A DNA stretch of 64,000 nucleotides from Candidatus Firestoneibacteriota bacterium (GTDB taxonomy: Bacteria > Oederibacteriota > Muellerivitia > Muellerivitales > Muellerivitaceae), in NCBI GenBank assembly GCA_013286205.1, contig JABDGD010000004.1, positions 1 to 64,000 of the forward strand. The letters are read 5' to 3'. The stretch's first letter is position 1. Each line of letters opens with the position of its first letter. The translations under genes were made by a program, and so were the position numbers. This document shows, in pieces, positions 39,542 through 48,466 of the stretch. The notes beneath the pieces are model-generated. The model had not been told where the DNA came from. It searched no databases and saw only the letters and a program-made list of their open reading frames with translations.

Positions 39542-39960
39542 AACAACGTGTCTTGATTCTCTGTACGAAGAATTCATGCCGGTCCCAAATGGCCGAGGGT
39601 GTGCTGCGCCATTACGGTTCGGATAAGTTTGACGTTTTCAGCGCGGGGTCCGTTCAATCCCACGTGAACGCCAACGCCATCCGCGTGATGAAAGAGATTG
39701 GCATCGACATTTCGAGCCAACGGTCCAAAACCATGGATGAGTTTCTCAGCCAGTCTTTTGACTATGTCATCACCGTCTGCGATAACGCCAACGAGTCTTG
39801 CCCCATTTTTCCGGGCGCCAAAAACCGCCTGCATTGGTCCTTCCCCGATCCGCCCCAGACTGAGGACCCGGACGAGAAATATTTAATAGAATTTAGAAAA
39901 GTCCGCGACATGATTTTAGAAAAATTTAAAAAAGCCGCTACGGGAGACTTCAATTCATGA
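39538..39960 (+). CDS. arsC: Arsenate reductase (thioredoxin-type)
   Basis: 140 residues of the low-molecular-weight phosphatase-type ArsC. The P-loop CTKNSCRS (Cys9 nucleophile, Arg15) and the redox cysteines Cys81 and Cys88 (VCDNANESCPIFPG) match the three-cysteine disulfide relay of the pI258-type enzyme, fed by thioredoxin. It reduces arsenate to arsenite. The 4-base overlaps on both sides couple it to merR and to the aquaporin gene. Confidence 0.93.
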   Translation: MKQRVLILCTKNSCRSQMAEGVLRHYGSDKFDVFSAGSVQSHVNANAIRVMKEIGIDISSQRSKTMDEFLSQSFDYVITVCDNANESCPIFPGAKNRLHWSFPDPPQTEDPDEKYLIEFRKVRDMILEKFKKAATGDFNS

Positions 39961-40625
39961 ATTTAATCCTCTGGAAAAAAACTGTTGCCGAGGCTATCGG
40001 CACCTTCACCATTCTTTTCGCGGGCTGCGGAAGTGTGATGGTGGCGGAACGATTCCCCGGTTCTATTTCCTCCGGCGGCATCTCGGTCATCTTCGGGCTG
40101 GCGGTCATGGTGATGATCTACGCGGTCGGCCATATTTCGGGCGCTCATTTTAATCCGGCGGTCACGCTGGCTTTCGCGGCCACCCGGAATTTCCCTCTCA
40201 AAGAAGTCGGCGCTTACTGGTCAGCCCAGGTGATTGGCGCCGTCTCGGCCATCGGTCTTCTGACCGTTCTATTACCCCCCGGGCATACTTTCGGCGCGAC
40301 CCACACTTCCTTACAGCCGCTTCAAGCGGTCGGCTGGGAAATTGTGCTGACCTTCTTTTTAATGTTCGTCATCATGGCCGTCGCCACCGATACCCGCGCG
40401 GTCGGCACTATGGCCGGCGCGGCCATTGGCGGCACCGTGATGCTGGCGGCCTGGGTGGGCGGCCCGGTCACCGGCGCTTCCATGAATCCAGCCCGGTCTT
40501 TCGCCCCCGCGCTTTTTGAGGGCAATCTGGGCAGTCTTTGGATTTATCTGGTCGGCCCTTTTATCGGCGCTTTACTGGCGGCTTTCATCTACAGCCACCT
40601 GCGCCATGAGCCTTCGGGGGAATAA
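39957..40625 (+). CDS. Aquaporin/aquaglyceroporin (AqpS-like)
   Basis: 222-residue MIP channel with six transmembrane helices and both pore motifs: HFNPAV and MNPARSF. Being coupled to arsC, it probably lets arsenite out of the cell, as AqpS does in Sinorhizobium. No arsB or acr3 efflux pump is present, which supports that role. Water or glycerol transport is possible. Confidence 0.9.
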   Translation: MNLILWKKTVAEAIGTFTILFAGCGSVMVAERFPGSISSGGISVIFGLAVMVMIYAVGHISGAHFNPAVTLAFAATRNFPLKEVGAYWSAQVIGAVSAIGLLTVLLPPGHTFGATHTSLQPLQAVGWEIVLTFFLMFVIMAVATDTRAVGTMAGAAIGGTVMLAAWVGGPVTGASMNPARSFAPALFEGNLGSLWIYLVGPFIGALLAAFIYSHLRHEPSGE

Positions 40626-40691
40626 CCCAATTCCGTTGCGCCCATCACCGGGCCTTTCTATATTGTCCTCACCTTCAAGAAAGCGCCAGGC

Positions 40692-41552
40692 ATGATACCA
40701 TCCCATTTAAAAACCGCCTATGAGGCCTGCCAAAAGATGGCCTCGGCCCATTACGAAAATTTTCCCGTGGCCTCCCTTCTTTTGCCCGAAGAAAGCCGTC
40801 CCCACATTGCCGCGCTTTACGCTTTTGCCCGCACCGCTGATGATTTCGCGGATGAGGACCGCTATGAAGGACGCCGGATTCAGGAAATCAACCGCTGGGA
40901 AAAAGGTTTGCGTGCCGCGCTGAAGGGACAAAAATCTCCCGCTATTCTTCAAGCTTTCGCTCATACCCTGAAGACCTTTCGGATTCCCCTCTCTCTGCCG
41001 CTGGATCTACTGAAAGCCTACCGCATGGACCTGACGAAAAAGCGATACAAAACCTGGAACGAAGTTCTTTATTACTGCCGGCACAGCGCCAACCCTGTGG
41101 GCCGGATGGTTCTTTATATATCCAATATCCGGGACGAAAAACGGCACCGCTATTCGGACTCGATCTGCACCGGGCTTCAGCTCATCAACTTCTGGCAGGA
41201 CACCGCTATCGACCTGGGCCGGAACCGGATTTATTACCCCCAGGCCGAATTGAAAAAAGCCGGAGTCAGGGAAAAAGACCTCCTGGCCCTCCAAAACTCT
41301 CCCGCGGCGCGGCTTTTAGTGAGGAACGCGGTGAATTACACCGAGCGTTCGTTTCAAAAGGGCTATCCGCTTTTAAACCAGGTCTCAGGCCGCTTGCGGT
41401 TAGAATTACGCGCCACCTATCTGGGCGGGCAAGGTATCCTCAGCAAAATCCAGAAGATGGATTACAATGTGCTTCAAAATCGGCCAGCCTGGACAAGCCT
41501 CGATAAAGTCTCTCTCGCGGTGAATGCCCTGCTGGGCCGGGTGAAAGCTTAA
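40692..41552 (+). CDS. hpnC: Squalene biosynthesis enzyme HpnC
   Basis: 286-residue trans-isoprenyl diphosphate synthase-like enzyme. First Asp-rich motif RTADDFADE, second QDTAIDLGRNRIYYP. In the HpnCDE route it converts presqualene diphosphate to hydroxysqualene. It is followed 12 nt later by hpnD and then hpnE. No squalene-hopene cyclase gene is in the window. Confidence 0.93.
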   Translation: MIPSHLKTAYEACQKMASAHYENFPVASLLLPEESRPHIAALYAFARTADDFADEDRYEGRRIQEINRWEKGLRAALKGQKSPAILQAFAHTLKTFRIPLSLPLDLLKAYRMDLTKKRYKTWNEVLYYCRHSANPVGRMVLYISNIRDEKRHRYSDSICTGLQLINFWQDTAIDLGRNRIYYPQAELKKAGVREKDLLALQNSPAARLLVRNAVNYTERSFQKGYPLLNQVSGRLRLELRATYLGGQGILSKIQKMDYNVLQNRPAWTSLDKVSLAVNALLGRVKA

Positions 41553-41564
41553 CTCAGGGGTCCC

Positions 41565-42404
41565 TTGAATCCTCAAACCGCGCCTCTTCAAAACAAAACG
41601 AGCTTTTACTATCCCCTTCTGCTTTTGCCGAAAGCGCAACGTGAGGGCATGGAAAGTCTGTACCGTTTTTGCTGGGCCGCTGATGATATCGCGGACAATA
41701 ACGACCCCCTGCCGTTAAAACGCAAAAAACTCGCGCTCTTTAAAAAAAATCTCAAGCTGGCGCTGGCCGGTAAGGCCCAGGATCCCCTGTTTAAATCTTT
41801 TCAGAAAACCATTCAACAGTTCCAACTCTCGCCCCAGCCGCTTTGGAGCATCGTTAAAGGCGTGGAGCGGGATTTAAAACCCATTCATTTCAAAAAATTC
41901 GCCGAGCTGCACCGCTATGCCTTACAGGTGGCCGGCGGCCCCGGCTTAGCCTCGATGGAAATTTTTGGTTTTAAAGACAAAGCTCACCGCGTTTACGCTG
42001 AAAATTTGGGCGTCTTTTTACAAATCGTCAATATGACCCGCGACTACCGGGAAGACATGGCCCTGGGCAGACAATATTTTCCCGAGGAAGACTTCAAACG
42101 CTTTCATCTGAATCCCCGCCAATTGGGTGACAACAATTCCCACTGGAATCCCTTCGTCAAATTTCAGCTCAACCGCGCCTGGGATCATCTGCAAAAAGCC
42201 CGCAAAGCTTTGACCCGGCATCAACAAAGTGAACTGGCGACCGCGGAGGCTATCGCGGCGGTTTACGTGCGGCTTTACCAGAAATTAAAAGTACATCCTC
42301 ATCAAATTTTGGAAGGCAGGGTGGGGTTGGCTCCGCTAGAAAAATTACTGTCCGTTTCCGGCGCTTCCTTCCGCTGTTTCCTCTGGAAATGGGCGAAAGA
42401 TTAA
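41565..42404 (+). CDS. hpnD: Presqualene diphosphate synthase HpnD
   Basis: 279 residues; joins two farnesyl diphosphates into presqualene diphosphate. Motifs WAADDIADN and TRDYREDMALGRQYFP. The start is TTG at 41565, with CAGGGG a few bases before it, 12 nt after hpnC. It resembles HpnC but carries the LASMEIFGF and QIVNMTRDY blocks typical of HpnD. Confidence 0.92.
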   Translation: MNPQTAPLQNKTSFYYPLLLLPKAQREGMESLYRFCWAADDIADNNDPLPLKRKKLALFKKNLKLALAGKAQDPLFKSFQKTIQQFQLSPQPLWSIVKGVERDLKPIHFKKFAELHRYALQVAGGPGLASMEIFGFKDKAHRVYAENLGVFLQIVNMTRDYREDMALGRQYFPEEDFKRFHLNPRQLGDNNSHWNPFVKFQLNRAWDHLQKARKALTRHQQSELATAEAIAAVYVRLYQKLKVHPHQILEGRVGLAPLEKLLSVSGASFRCFLWKWAKD

Positions 42405-42424
42405 TGAAACTGACAAAAATTTTT

Positions 42425-42462
42425 TACCAAGATACTAAGCATTTCGAATTTGGGTGTCTTGG
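42425..42462. repeat. Hairpin in the hpnD-hpnE spacer
   Basis: An imperfect 10-bp stem accaagatac / gtgtcttggt with one wobble pair and an 18-nt loop. The accaagacac sequence type is common in intergenic repeats. Confidence 0.45.
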
Positions 42463-42486
42463 TGGCAAAGTATCGGAGTTTCATTA

Positions 42487-43821
42487 ATGCGTAAGGTTAT
42501 TGTGGTGGGGGGCGGTTTCGCGGGCGTCGCGGCAGCCACCGCTTTAGCCGAAAAGGGCGTTCAAGTCGATCTGCTGGAATCCCGCGGTTCTTTAGGCGGA
42601 CGAGTTTACTCTACGGATAACCCTTCTTTCCCCGCGCCATTTGATAACGGCCCGCATCTGCTGATGGGCTGTTACCACGAGACCTGGAAGCTGTTAAAAC
42701 GGTTAGGCGCGCCCGATACCTTTCACAAAATCGACCCGTTAAATCTTTCGTGGCTTTGTCCTGGCGGTCAAAAAGTATCCCTTCAATGCGCGCCGCTGCC
42801 CGCGCCGCTTCATTTGGTCTGGGGGCTTCTTACCACCAACGCTTTTTCCTGGAAAGAAAAAGTATCGCTGACCAAAGCTTTGCTTCTTTTTTCTAAAAAA
42901 CCTTTCTCTCTAAACCCCGAAATCAAAACTGTCGCGCAATTATTAGATTTCACCCATCAGGGCCCCCAGGCCCGGGAACGCTTTTGGATTCCCCTTTGCA
43001 ACGCGGTCATGAACGTACCCGTCGAAATGGCTCCCCTGGCCGGCTTTGGGGAAGTTTTGCACCGCGTGTTTTTTGGGAGCCGCAAGGACAGTTCTCTGGT
43101 AGTCGCGGGAAAGCCTCTGAGTGATATCGGTTTTAAACAAACCCCCGCTTATTTGAAAAAGCAGGACGGTGCCGTTCATTTTCATGAGGGCGTTCAAAGC
43201 TTTAAAGTTTCAAAAGACAGTTTTGAGGTGCTAACCCGGCTGGGAAATACCTACACCGGAGACGCGCTGATCTGGGCTGTGCCGCCTTCTTCCTTATCCG
43301 CTCTTTGGCCCTCTGACGGCTGGGAGAAAATCAAAACCCTTCCCCAGTTGGGGAAATCACCCATCATTTCAGTTCACCTGATCCTTTCCCGATCCCTATT
43401 TTCCGAACAACTCGCCGGCCTCTCGGGCGGGCGGTTTGAATGGGTCTTTAACCGCAACGCCAATTGGGGCTGGAAGGGCGGGGGCCAATATTTGAGTCTG
43501 GTCGCCAGCGCGGCCGAGCCGCTCGCCAAACAAACAGAGAAAGAACTGGTGGATCTGGCCGTTAAGGAATTAAAAACCCGTCTGCCCACTTCGGTCACGT
43601 TTGAGGTGCTTCACGCCAAGGCCACCCGCGAGATGGCCGCGACTTTTATTTGGACAGAGGAAACCGACCGCCTGCGCTTATCCACCGAGACACCTTATCC
43701 TCACGTGAGGCTAGCCGGCGATTGGACCGCCACAGGCCTTCCCGCCACCATTGAAGGTGCCTGTTTATCGGGACACACCGCGGCGCAAAAAACATGGGAA
43801 CATCTGAACCAAACCCCATAA
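42487..43821 (+). CDS. hpnE: Squalene-associated FAD desaturase HpnE
   Basis: 444-residue amine-oxidase fold enzyme, reducing hydroxysqualene to squalene. FAD motif VVGGGFAGVAAATALAE, then GGRVYS and a C-terminal RLAGDWTATGLPATIEGA. The ATG at 42487 with CGGAG upstream is preferred over an earlier in-frame start at 42454. The last ~20 bases of the gene also occur 2.16 kb to the right (45942-45963), marking the edge of a tandem duplication. Confidence 0.93.
   Translation: MRKVIVVGGGFAGVAAATALAEKGVQVDLLESRGSLGGRVYSTDNPSFPAPFDNGPHLLMGCYHETWKLLKRLGAPDTFHKIDPLNLSWLCPGGQKVSLQCAPLPAPLHLVWGLLTTNAFSWKEKVSLTKALLLFSKKPFSLNPEIKTVAQLLDFTHQGPQARERFWIPLCNAVMNVPVEMAPLAGFGEVLHRVFFGSRKDSSLVVAGKPLSDIGFKQTPAYLKKQDGAVHFHEGVQSFKVSKDSFEVLTRLGNTYTGDALIWAVPPSSLSALWPSDGWEKIKTLPQLGKSPIISVHLILSRSLFSEQLAGLSGGRFEWVFNRNANWGWKGGGQYLSLVASAAEPLAKQTEKELVDLAVKELKTRLPTSVTFEVLHAKATREMAATFIWTEETDRLRLSTETPYPHVRLAGDWTATGLPATIEGACLSGHTAAQKTWEHLNQTP
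43783..43804 (+). repeat. Left duplication boundary (copy 1)
   Basis: gcgcaaaaaacatgggaaca(tc), the 3' end of hpnE, is repeated at 45942-45963. Both copies are followed by a similar ...aaaatagc(c/t)tc(a)atg start of a glycosyltransferase gene. Confidence 0.8.
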
Positions 43822-43830
43822 AATAGCCTC

Positions 43831-45933
43831 ATGTCAAAGTCCCCTTCGGCCTCACCCTTGCCCTTTCATCCCTGGATTTATTTTTTTATTTTTTTAACCG
43901 CTAATACGCTGCTTTCCTATTTCACTTTTTCAACCGAGACCAATCTTTGGATAGGTTTTCTGGGCCTCGCCCTGCCCTTTGGCCTGGCCTGGTGGACTAA
44001 CCGTTCTTCCGGAGACTCCCACACTCCCCTCTATCAAATAGAGTTCTTTAAAAAAATCCCAATCTGGGTTTGGCTGCTGATCGGCGCGGCGGCCATTTTC
44101 TTTCGTTTTTATAAACTCACCACCCTTTCCGCCTGGCCGACTTTTGACGAGGGCATGTTTGGATTCACCGCGATTCAAATGAATCAGAAGGGTGTTGACC
44201 GCCTCTTTTATATGTTTAGCGACATTCCGGTCTTCTACCCGTGGTTTTTAAGCCTGGTCTTCAAACTCTTCGGCCCTTCGTTATTTAATTTTTGCTTTTG
44301 GCCGGCGGTTTTTTCCACACTGGGCGTTCCCCTGGTTTATCTAGCGGCCCGGCAGTATTTTTCAAAATCCTTTTCTTTCTTTTGTCTGCTGCTGGCCGCT
44401 TTGGCTTTCTGGCCCTGTTACAGCGGGCGTTTTTGCGAGAATGAGGTTTTAATCTTCCCCTGGGAAGCCCTGGTGTTTTTGTGGCTGGGGAAATGCGCCC
44501 AATCTTCCTCTCCCAAAGGAGACCGGTTCGCCGCCCTTTTGGGGCTGAGTCTGGGCCTGGCTTTTTACGCCGTGTATTTGCACTGGATGTCGGTCACGCT
44601 CATCGTGGTTTTCACCATGATTTTTCTCTTTGGGAAAGAACGGCCTTCGCGCCTGATCTGGTTCGCGCTGGGGCTGGCCCTTCCGGTGATTCCCTTTGTT
44701 ATCCTCTCCGTTCAAACCGGCGGGGTGAATTACCTTCACTCCCAATCCATTCTTACGATGGCGGAACCCTGGATTAAAAAGATTCAATGGGCCTGGAATA
44801 CCCCTCATGTTCTTTTTTGGGGAGCGGTATATGAAGAGGTTTGCTACCGGCCCGTTTGGGGCGGATTGATCAATCCCCTGTTGGGCGCGTTATTCGGCGT
44901 GGGGCTGTTGGAAATTTTAAAAAACTTAAAAAACTCCTTGTACCTCTGGCTTTTGATTTCGTTTTTTATTTTTTTACTGCCGGGCGCACTGAGTTTGGGG
45001 TTTGAGTTTTTCCGGATCATTCCCATTCTGGTGGTGCTGATTCCGGTCATCGGCTTAGGTTGGGCCCGGCTGACTCAGGCGTTTTCTTTACGTTGGTCTA
45101 CCGTCATTTTATTAGCCCTCATGATTCCATCACTCCTGCTGGACGCCTATCAGCTCTTAGGCGTTTATCCGCGCCTTTGGGACAATCCCTCTTACTGGCT
45201 GAAAGAAGTGAAGTCGATCAACAATTACCGGGCTTACCAAATTCTCAAATCAAAATCCCTATCCGATGGCCCAGGGTTTGTTTTCGCGGATTTTATTCCC
45301 AGCCTGGATGACCAAACTTTGAATTTGGCCGACTATTCCTTCAACGCGGTCAATAACAGCCGTCTGGACGGGGAAAAAGCCAAATGGGCCGCCGTGATGA
45401 TTAATGTGAACTATCAGCCTTTTTTGGCCAAACGTTTTGGCAAAGGAACTATCTATTGGCTGTCGAAAGACCTGAATGCCGCCGACGGCGGTTGGATGCT
45501 TTGGATCATTGATATCAACGAAACAAACCGCCCCGTTTTCCGCCAATGGCAAAAAGCCAGTCAGTCCCTGAATGATTATTTAACCGACTATTTTCAGGGC
45601 ACCAGCCCCGCGGGGAACCGCGTGATCCCCAAGGTTCTCGATACGCTCAACCAGATCGGGCCGCAATTCGCTGGCGATCCTTTTTTGGAATCCTGCTACG
45701 CCGAGAAAAAAGCGGATTTGCTTTATAAAACTCAGGGCGCGGCCGCTTCCAGCCAATACTTGATTCAGGCCCTTCCCCAGGGCTATCCCGCCGCCCATTT
45801 GTTTTACCGCTTGGGAACGCTGCAGCTGCTTCAACATCAGGAAGCCGAAGCTCGAAGGACCTTTCAAAAGGCCCTTCATGCCCCCATCAACTTCACTCAA
45901 TCCGCCCAATTCCTGAATTCAACCGCGAAGTAA
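43831..45933 (+). CDS. GT-C fold membrane glycosyltransferase (paralogue 2)
   Basis: 700 residues with about 11-12 transmembrane helices. The loop motif is WPTFDEGMFG (Asp-Glu pair), then a helix-rich membrane body and a soluble C-terminal domain with GYPAAHLFYRLGTLQLL and a TPR-like tail ending APINFTQSAQFLN. It is nearly colinear with the next gene, and these form a tandem pair produced by duplication. It starts 9 nt after hpnE. Probably uses a polyprenyl-linked sugar donor; target unknown. Confidence 0.75.
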   Translation: MSKSPSASPLPFHPWIYFFIFLTANTLLSYFTFSTETNLWIGFLGLALPFGLAWWTNRSSGDSHTPLYQIEFFKKIPIWVWLLIGAAAIFFRFYKLTTLSAWPTFDEGMFGFTAIQMNQKGVDRLFYMFSDIPVFYPWFLSLVFKLFGPSLFNFCFWPAVFSTLGVPLVYLAARQYFSKSFSFFCLLLAALAFWPCYSGRFCENEVLIFPWEALVFLWLGKCAQSSSPKGDRFAALLGLSLGLAFYAVYLHWMSVTLIVVFTMIFLFGKERPSRLIWFALGLALPVIPFVILSVQTGGVNYLHSQSILTMAEPWIKKIQWAWNTPHVLFWGAVYEEVCYRPVWGGLINPLLGALFGVGLLEILKNLKNSLYLWLLISFFIFLLPGALSLGFEFFRIIPILVVLIPVIGLGWARLTQAFSLRWSTVILLALMIPSLLLDAYQLLGVYPRLWDNPSYWLKEVKSINNYRAYQILKSKSLSDGPGFVFADFIPSLDDQTLNLADYSFNAVNNSRLDGEKAKWAAVMINVNYQPFLAKRFGKGTIYWLSKDLNAADGGWMLWIIDINETNRPVFRQWQKASQSLNDYLTDYFQGTSPAGNRVIPKVLDTLNQIGPQFAGDPFLESCYAEKKADLLYKTQGAAASSQYLIQALPQGYPAAHLFYRLGTLQLLQHQEAEARRTFQKALHAPINFTQSAQFLNSTAK

Positions 45934-45941
45934 AACGCCGG

Positions 45942-45963
45942 GCGCAAAAAACATGGGAACATC
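45942..45963 (+). repeat. Duplication boundary (copy 2)
   Basis: A copy of the hpnE 3' end (gcgcaaaaaacatgggaaca) lies between paralogues 2 and 3, out of any gene. It shows that the duplicated unit began inside hpnE. Confidence 0.8.
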
Positions 45964-45990
45964 CCGGCCAAAACTCTTAAAATAGCTTCA

Positions 45991-48120
45991 ATGTCAAAAT
46001 CTTCTTCCGCTTTCAAATCGCCTATCGCTTTCTCCGCCTGGATTTACTTTTTTATTTTTTTAACCGCCAACACGCTGCTTTCTTACTTCCCGCTGACGTT
46101 TCAAGCCAGCCTCTGGATCAGCCTATTGGGCTTAGCCCTGCCCTTCGGGATAGCTCTCTGGACCGGCAAACCTTCGCCTACCTCGGAAAGTCCCTTACAC
46201 CAATTTGAGTTTTGGGCAAAAATCCCTCTCTGGATCTGGATAGTGCTGGGCGCTGCCGCTCTCTTCTTCCGCTTTGATCAACTCACCACACTTTCCGCCT
46301 GGCCTATTTACGACGAAGGCATGGTGGGTTTTTGCGCCCTGCAAATCGCCCAAAAAGGCGTTCATCATCTTTTCTATATGTTCAGCCAGATCCCCGTCTT
46401 CTATCTTTGGCTTTTGGGTTCTGTTTTTAAACTTTTTGGACCGTCCCTGTTCAGTCTTTGGTTTTTACCCGCGCTCATTTCCGCGCTTTGGGTTCCCCTG
46501 GCTTACTTGACCGCCCGCCACTATTTTTCAAAATCTTTTTCTTTCTTCTGCGTTCTGGCGGCGGGTTTGGCCTTTTGGCCCTGCTATATCGGGCGCTTCT
46601 CGGTCAACGAGAATCTCCTTCTGCCTTTGGAGACTTTAGCCTTCTTGTGGCTGGCCAAATGTCTGCGCGCCGAATCGAATCAAAAACAAAACCTCTTCTC
46701 TTTTATTTTGGGCCTGACGCTCGGCCTTTCTCTTTACGCCGTTTTTTTACACTGGATTTCGGTTCTGTTCATTGTTGGTTTGACTGCCGGGTATCTTTTT
46801 TGGAAAAAACGCCCCGGCTTATTGATTTTTTTAGTTGTGGGTTTCGCTCTCCCCGTCATTCCTTTCGCGGTGATTTATTTTCAATCTGAAAACCTCTCTT
46901 ACTTTCATCTGTTGTCGAGCGCCAGCCTCTCCGAACCCTGGCTTGATAAATTAAAAGACGCCTGGAATACCCCCCAGGGTCTTTTCTGGGGCGTGTCGCC
47001 CCGTGAGCTTTGTTACAAGCCCCTTTGGGGCGGGTTGATCAATCCCGTGCTGGGCGCGCTTTTCGGAATCGGTTTATTGGAAAGTTTTAAAAACCCTCAG
47101 CGGGCTTTATACCGCTGGCTTTGCGTCGCGGGCCTTGTTCTTCTTCTGCCCGGTATGCTGGTAAGTGATTTTGAGTTTTACCGCGTCTTGCCGGTTTTGG
47201 TGATTTTGATACCACTCATCGCTTTAGGCTGGGCGCGCCTCACACGGGGCTTTTCGGCGCGATCCGCTGCCGTCATTTTATTCGGCCTGATAGCGGCCTC
47301 CACCGCGCTGGATTTTCATCAACTCTTTCAGGTTTATTCCCATCTTTGGGATTCGCCCGGCTACTGGGTCAAGGAATCCAAATCGATCAACAATGATCGG
47401 GCCTATCAGCTATTAAAGGCCAAGGCCCAAACCGAGGGGCCCGGTTTTGTTTTTTCAGATTTTGCCCCGGGCTTCAATGATCAAAACCTCAAGTTGGCCG
47501 ATTATAGTTTTAACGCCGCGGCCAATGAAAAACTCGACAGTGAAAAAGTCCAATGGGCTGCTTTGGTCGTCAACGTGAATTACCAGCCCTTTTTGGCCAA
47601 GCGTCTGGGGGCGGGCAAAACTTACTGGATCTCGAAAGACCTCAACCTTCCGGATGGCGGATCCATGCTTTGGGTCGTGGAGATCAATGAATCCAACCGC
47701 GCCATTTTTAACCACTGGCGGGAAGCCCAGCTGGCTTTAAACGGATATTTGAGCGAGTATTTTGAGCACCTGAACTTCAAAGAAAATAACTCTTACTCCA
47801 AAATTTTAAACGCTCTCGACCAAACTTATCCCTTCTTCCAGAAAGACCCTTTTCTGGAAGCCTGCTATTGGGAAAAAAGGGCGGACTTGTTTTCTAGAAT
47901 TAATCTCTTTACGGAAGCCGCTGAAAATTTAACGAACGCGGTGAAAAAGGGTTATCCCGCCGCCCATCTTTTTTATCACCTGGGAACGCTTCAAATGATT
48001 ACTCAAAAAAATACTGAGGCCGAAAAGGATTTTCGCCAGGCGGCGCTCGCCCCCATTAACTTTACCCAGTCTTCTTCTTTACTGAATCAATTGAGGGGGA
48101 AAACCAATGCCTCCTTCTGA
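45991..48120 (+). CDS. GT-C fold membrane glycosyltransferase (paralogue 3)
   Basis: 709 residues, the tandem duplicate of paralogue 2. The two agree along their length (WPIYDEGMVG; WGGLINPVLGALFGIGLLE; DYSFNAA; NYQPFLAKR; GYPAAHLFYHLGTLQM; APINFTQSSSLLN) with scattered changes. Loop Asp-Glu retained, so both are probably active. The stop overlaps the next small gene by 14 bases. Different specificity of the two copies is possible. Confidence 0.75.
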   Translation: MSKSSSAFKSPIAFSAWIYFFIFLTANTLLSYFPLTFQASLWISLLGLALPFGIALWTGKPSPTSESPLHQFEFWAKIPLWIWIVLGAAALFFRFDQLTTLSAWPIYDEGMVGFCALQIAQKGVHHLFYMFSQIPVFYLWLLGSVFKLFGPSLFSLWFLPALISALWVPLAYLTARHYFSKSFSFFCVLAAGLAFWPCYIGRFSVNENLLLPLETLAFLWLAKCLRAESNQKQNLFSFILGLTLGLSLYAVFLHWISVLFIVGLTAGYLFWKKRPGLLIFLVVGFALPVIPFAVIYFQSENLSYFHLLSSASLSEPWLDKLKDAWNTPQGLFWGVSPRELCYKPLWGGLINPVLGALFGIGLLESFKNPQRALYRWLCVAGLVLLLPGMLVSDFEFYRVLPVLVILIPLIALGWARLTRGFSARSAAVILFGLIAASTALDFHQLFQVYSHLWDSPGYWVKESKSINNDRAYQLLKAKAQTEGPGFVFSDFAPGFNDQNLKLADYSFNAAANEKLDSEKVQWAALVVNVNYQPFLAKRLGAGKTYWISKDLNLPDGGSMLWVVEINESNRAIFNHWREAQLALNGYLSEYFEHLNFKENNSYSKILNALDQTYPFFQKDPFLEACYWEKRADLFSRINLFTEAAENLTNAVKKGYPAAHLFYHLGTLQMITQKNTEAEKDFRQAALAPINFTQSSSLLNQLRGKTNASF

Positions 48121-48466
48121 TTTCCTCAATGAGAACTTGGCCATTCAATGCGACGACCTGGCCGGCGAGATCAATAAGGTCTACCAACATTTGCCCTGGG
48201 CCCAAAAACATGAGGCGGTCGCCCGCTTGACCCGTCAAATTCATCAACTGTCTGAGGAAGCTAAAAAGGCGCAGGAATCCCAAAGCCTCGCCGCGAGCCA
48301 AACCCATTTGAAGGAAGCCCTTTCGCTGATCCATGAATGCGTGCCGCTTTTAGACTTATGTTTGAGAAAAGTTTTGGTCTCGCCTGAACTGCATCAGCGG
48401 TGGATTGGAAAATTAAACCGCCTGGAAAAAAGCTTTTCCGCCTGGCTGAAGGGGGCCGCCTCTTGA
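48107..48466 (+). CDS. Small helical protein of unknown function
   Basis: 119 residues, all helical (LTRQIHQLSEEAKKAQESQS, LKEALSLIHECVPLLDLC), fitting a four-helix bundle of the S23/Avd-like type. GGGGGA precedes the start at 48107. It overlaps paralogue 3 by 14 bases and its stop (TGA) overlaps the TTG start of the acyltransferase gene, so it is translationally coupled to both. No reverse transcriptase is present, so a diversity-generating retroelement role is not supported. Function unknown. Confidence 0.6.
   Translation: MPPSDFLNENLAIQCDDLAGEINKVYQHLPWAQKHEAVARLTRQIHQLSEEAKKAQESQSLAASQTHLKEALSLIHECVPLLDLCLRKVLVSPELHQRWIGKLNRLEKSFSAWLKGAAS

Noticed and set aside
40692..43821. Carotenoid rather than hopanoid pathway
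   Set aside because: HpnC and HpnD resemble phytoene synthase and HpnE resembles phytoene desaturase, but the three-gene order and motifs fit the squalene route. A squalene-hopene cyclase would be decisive and is outside the window.
48107..48466. Avd protein of a diversity-generating retroelement
   Set aside because: The helical layout is similar, but there is no reverse transcriptase, template repeat or variable repeat in the window.
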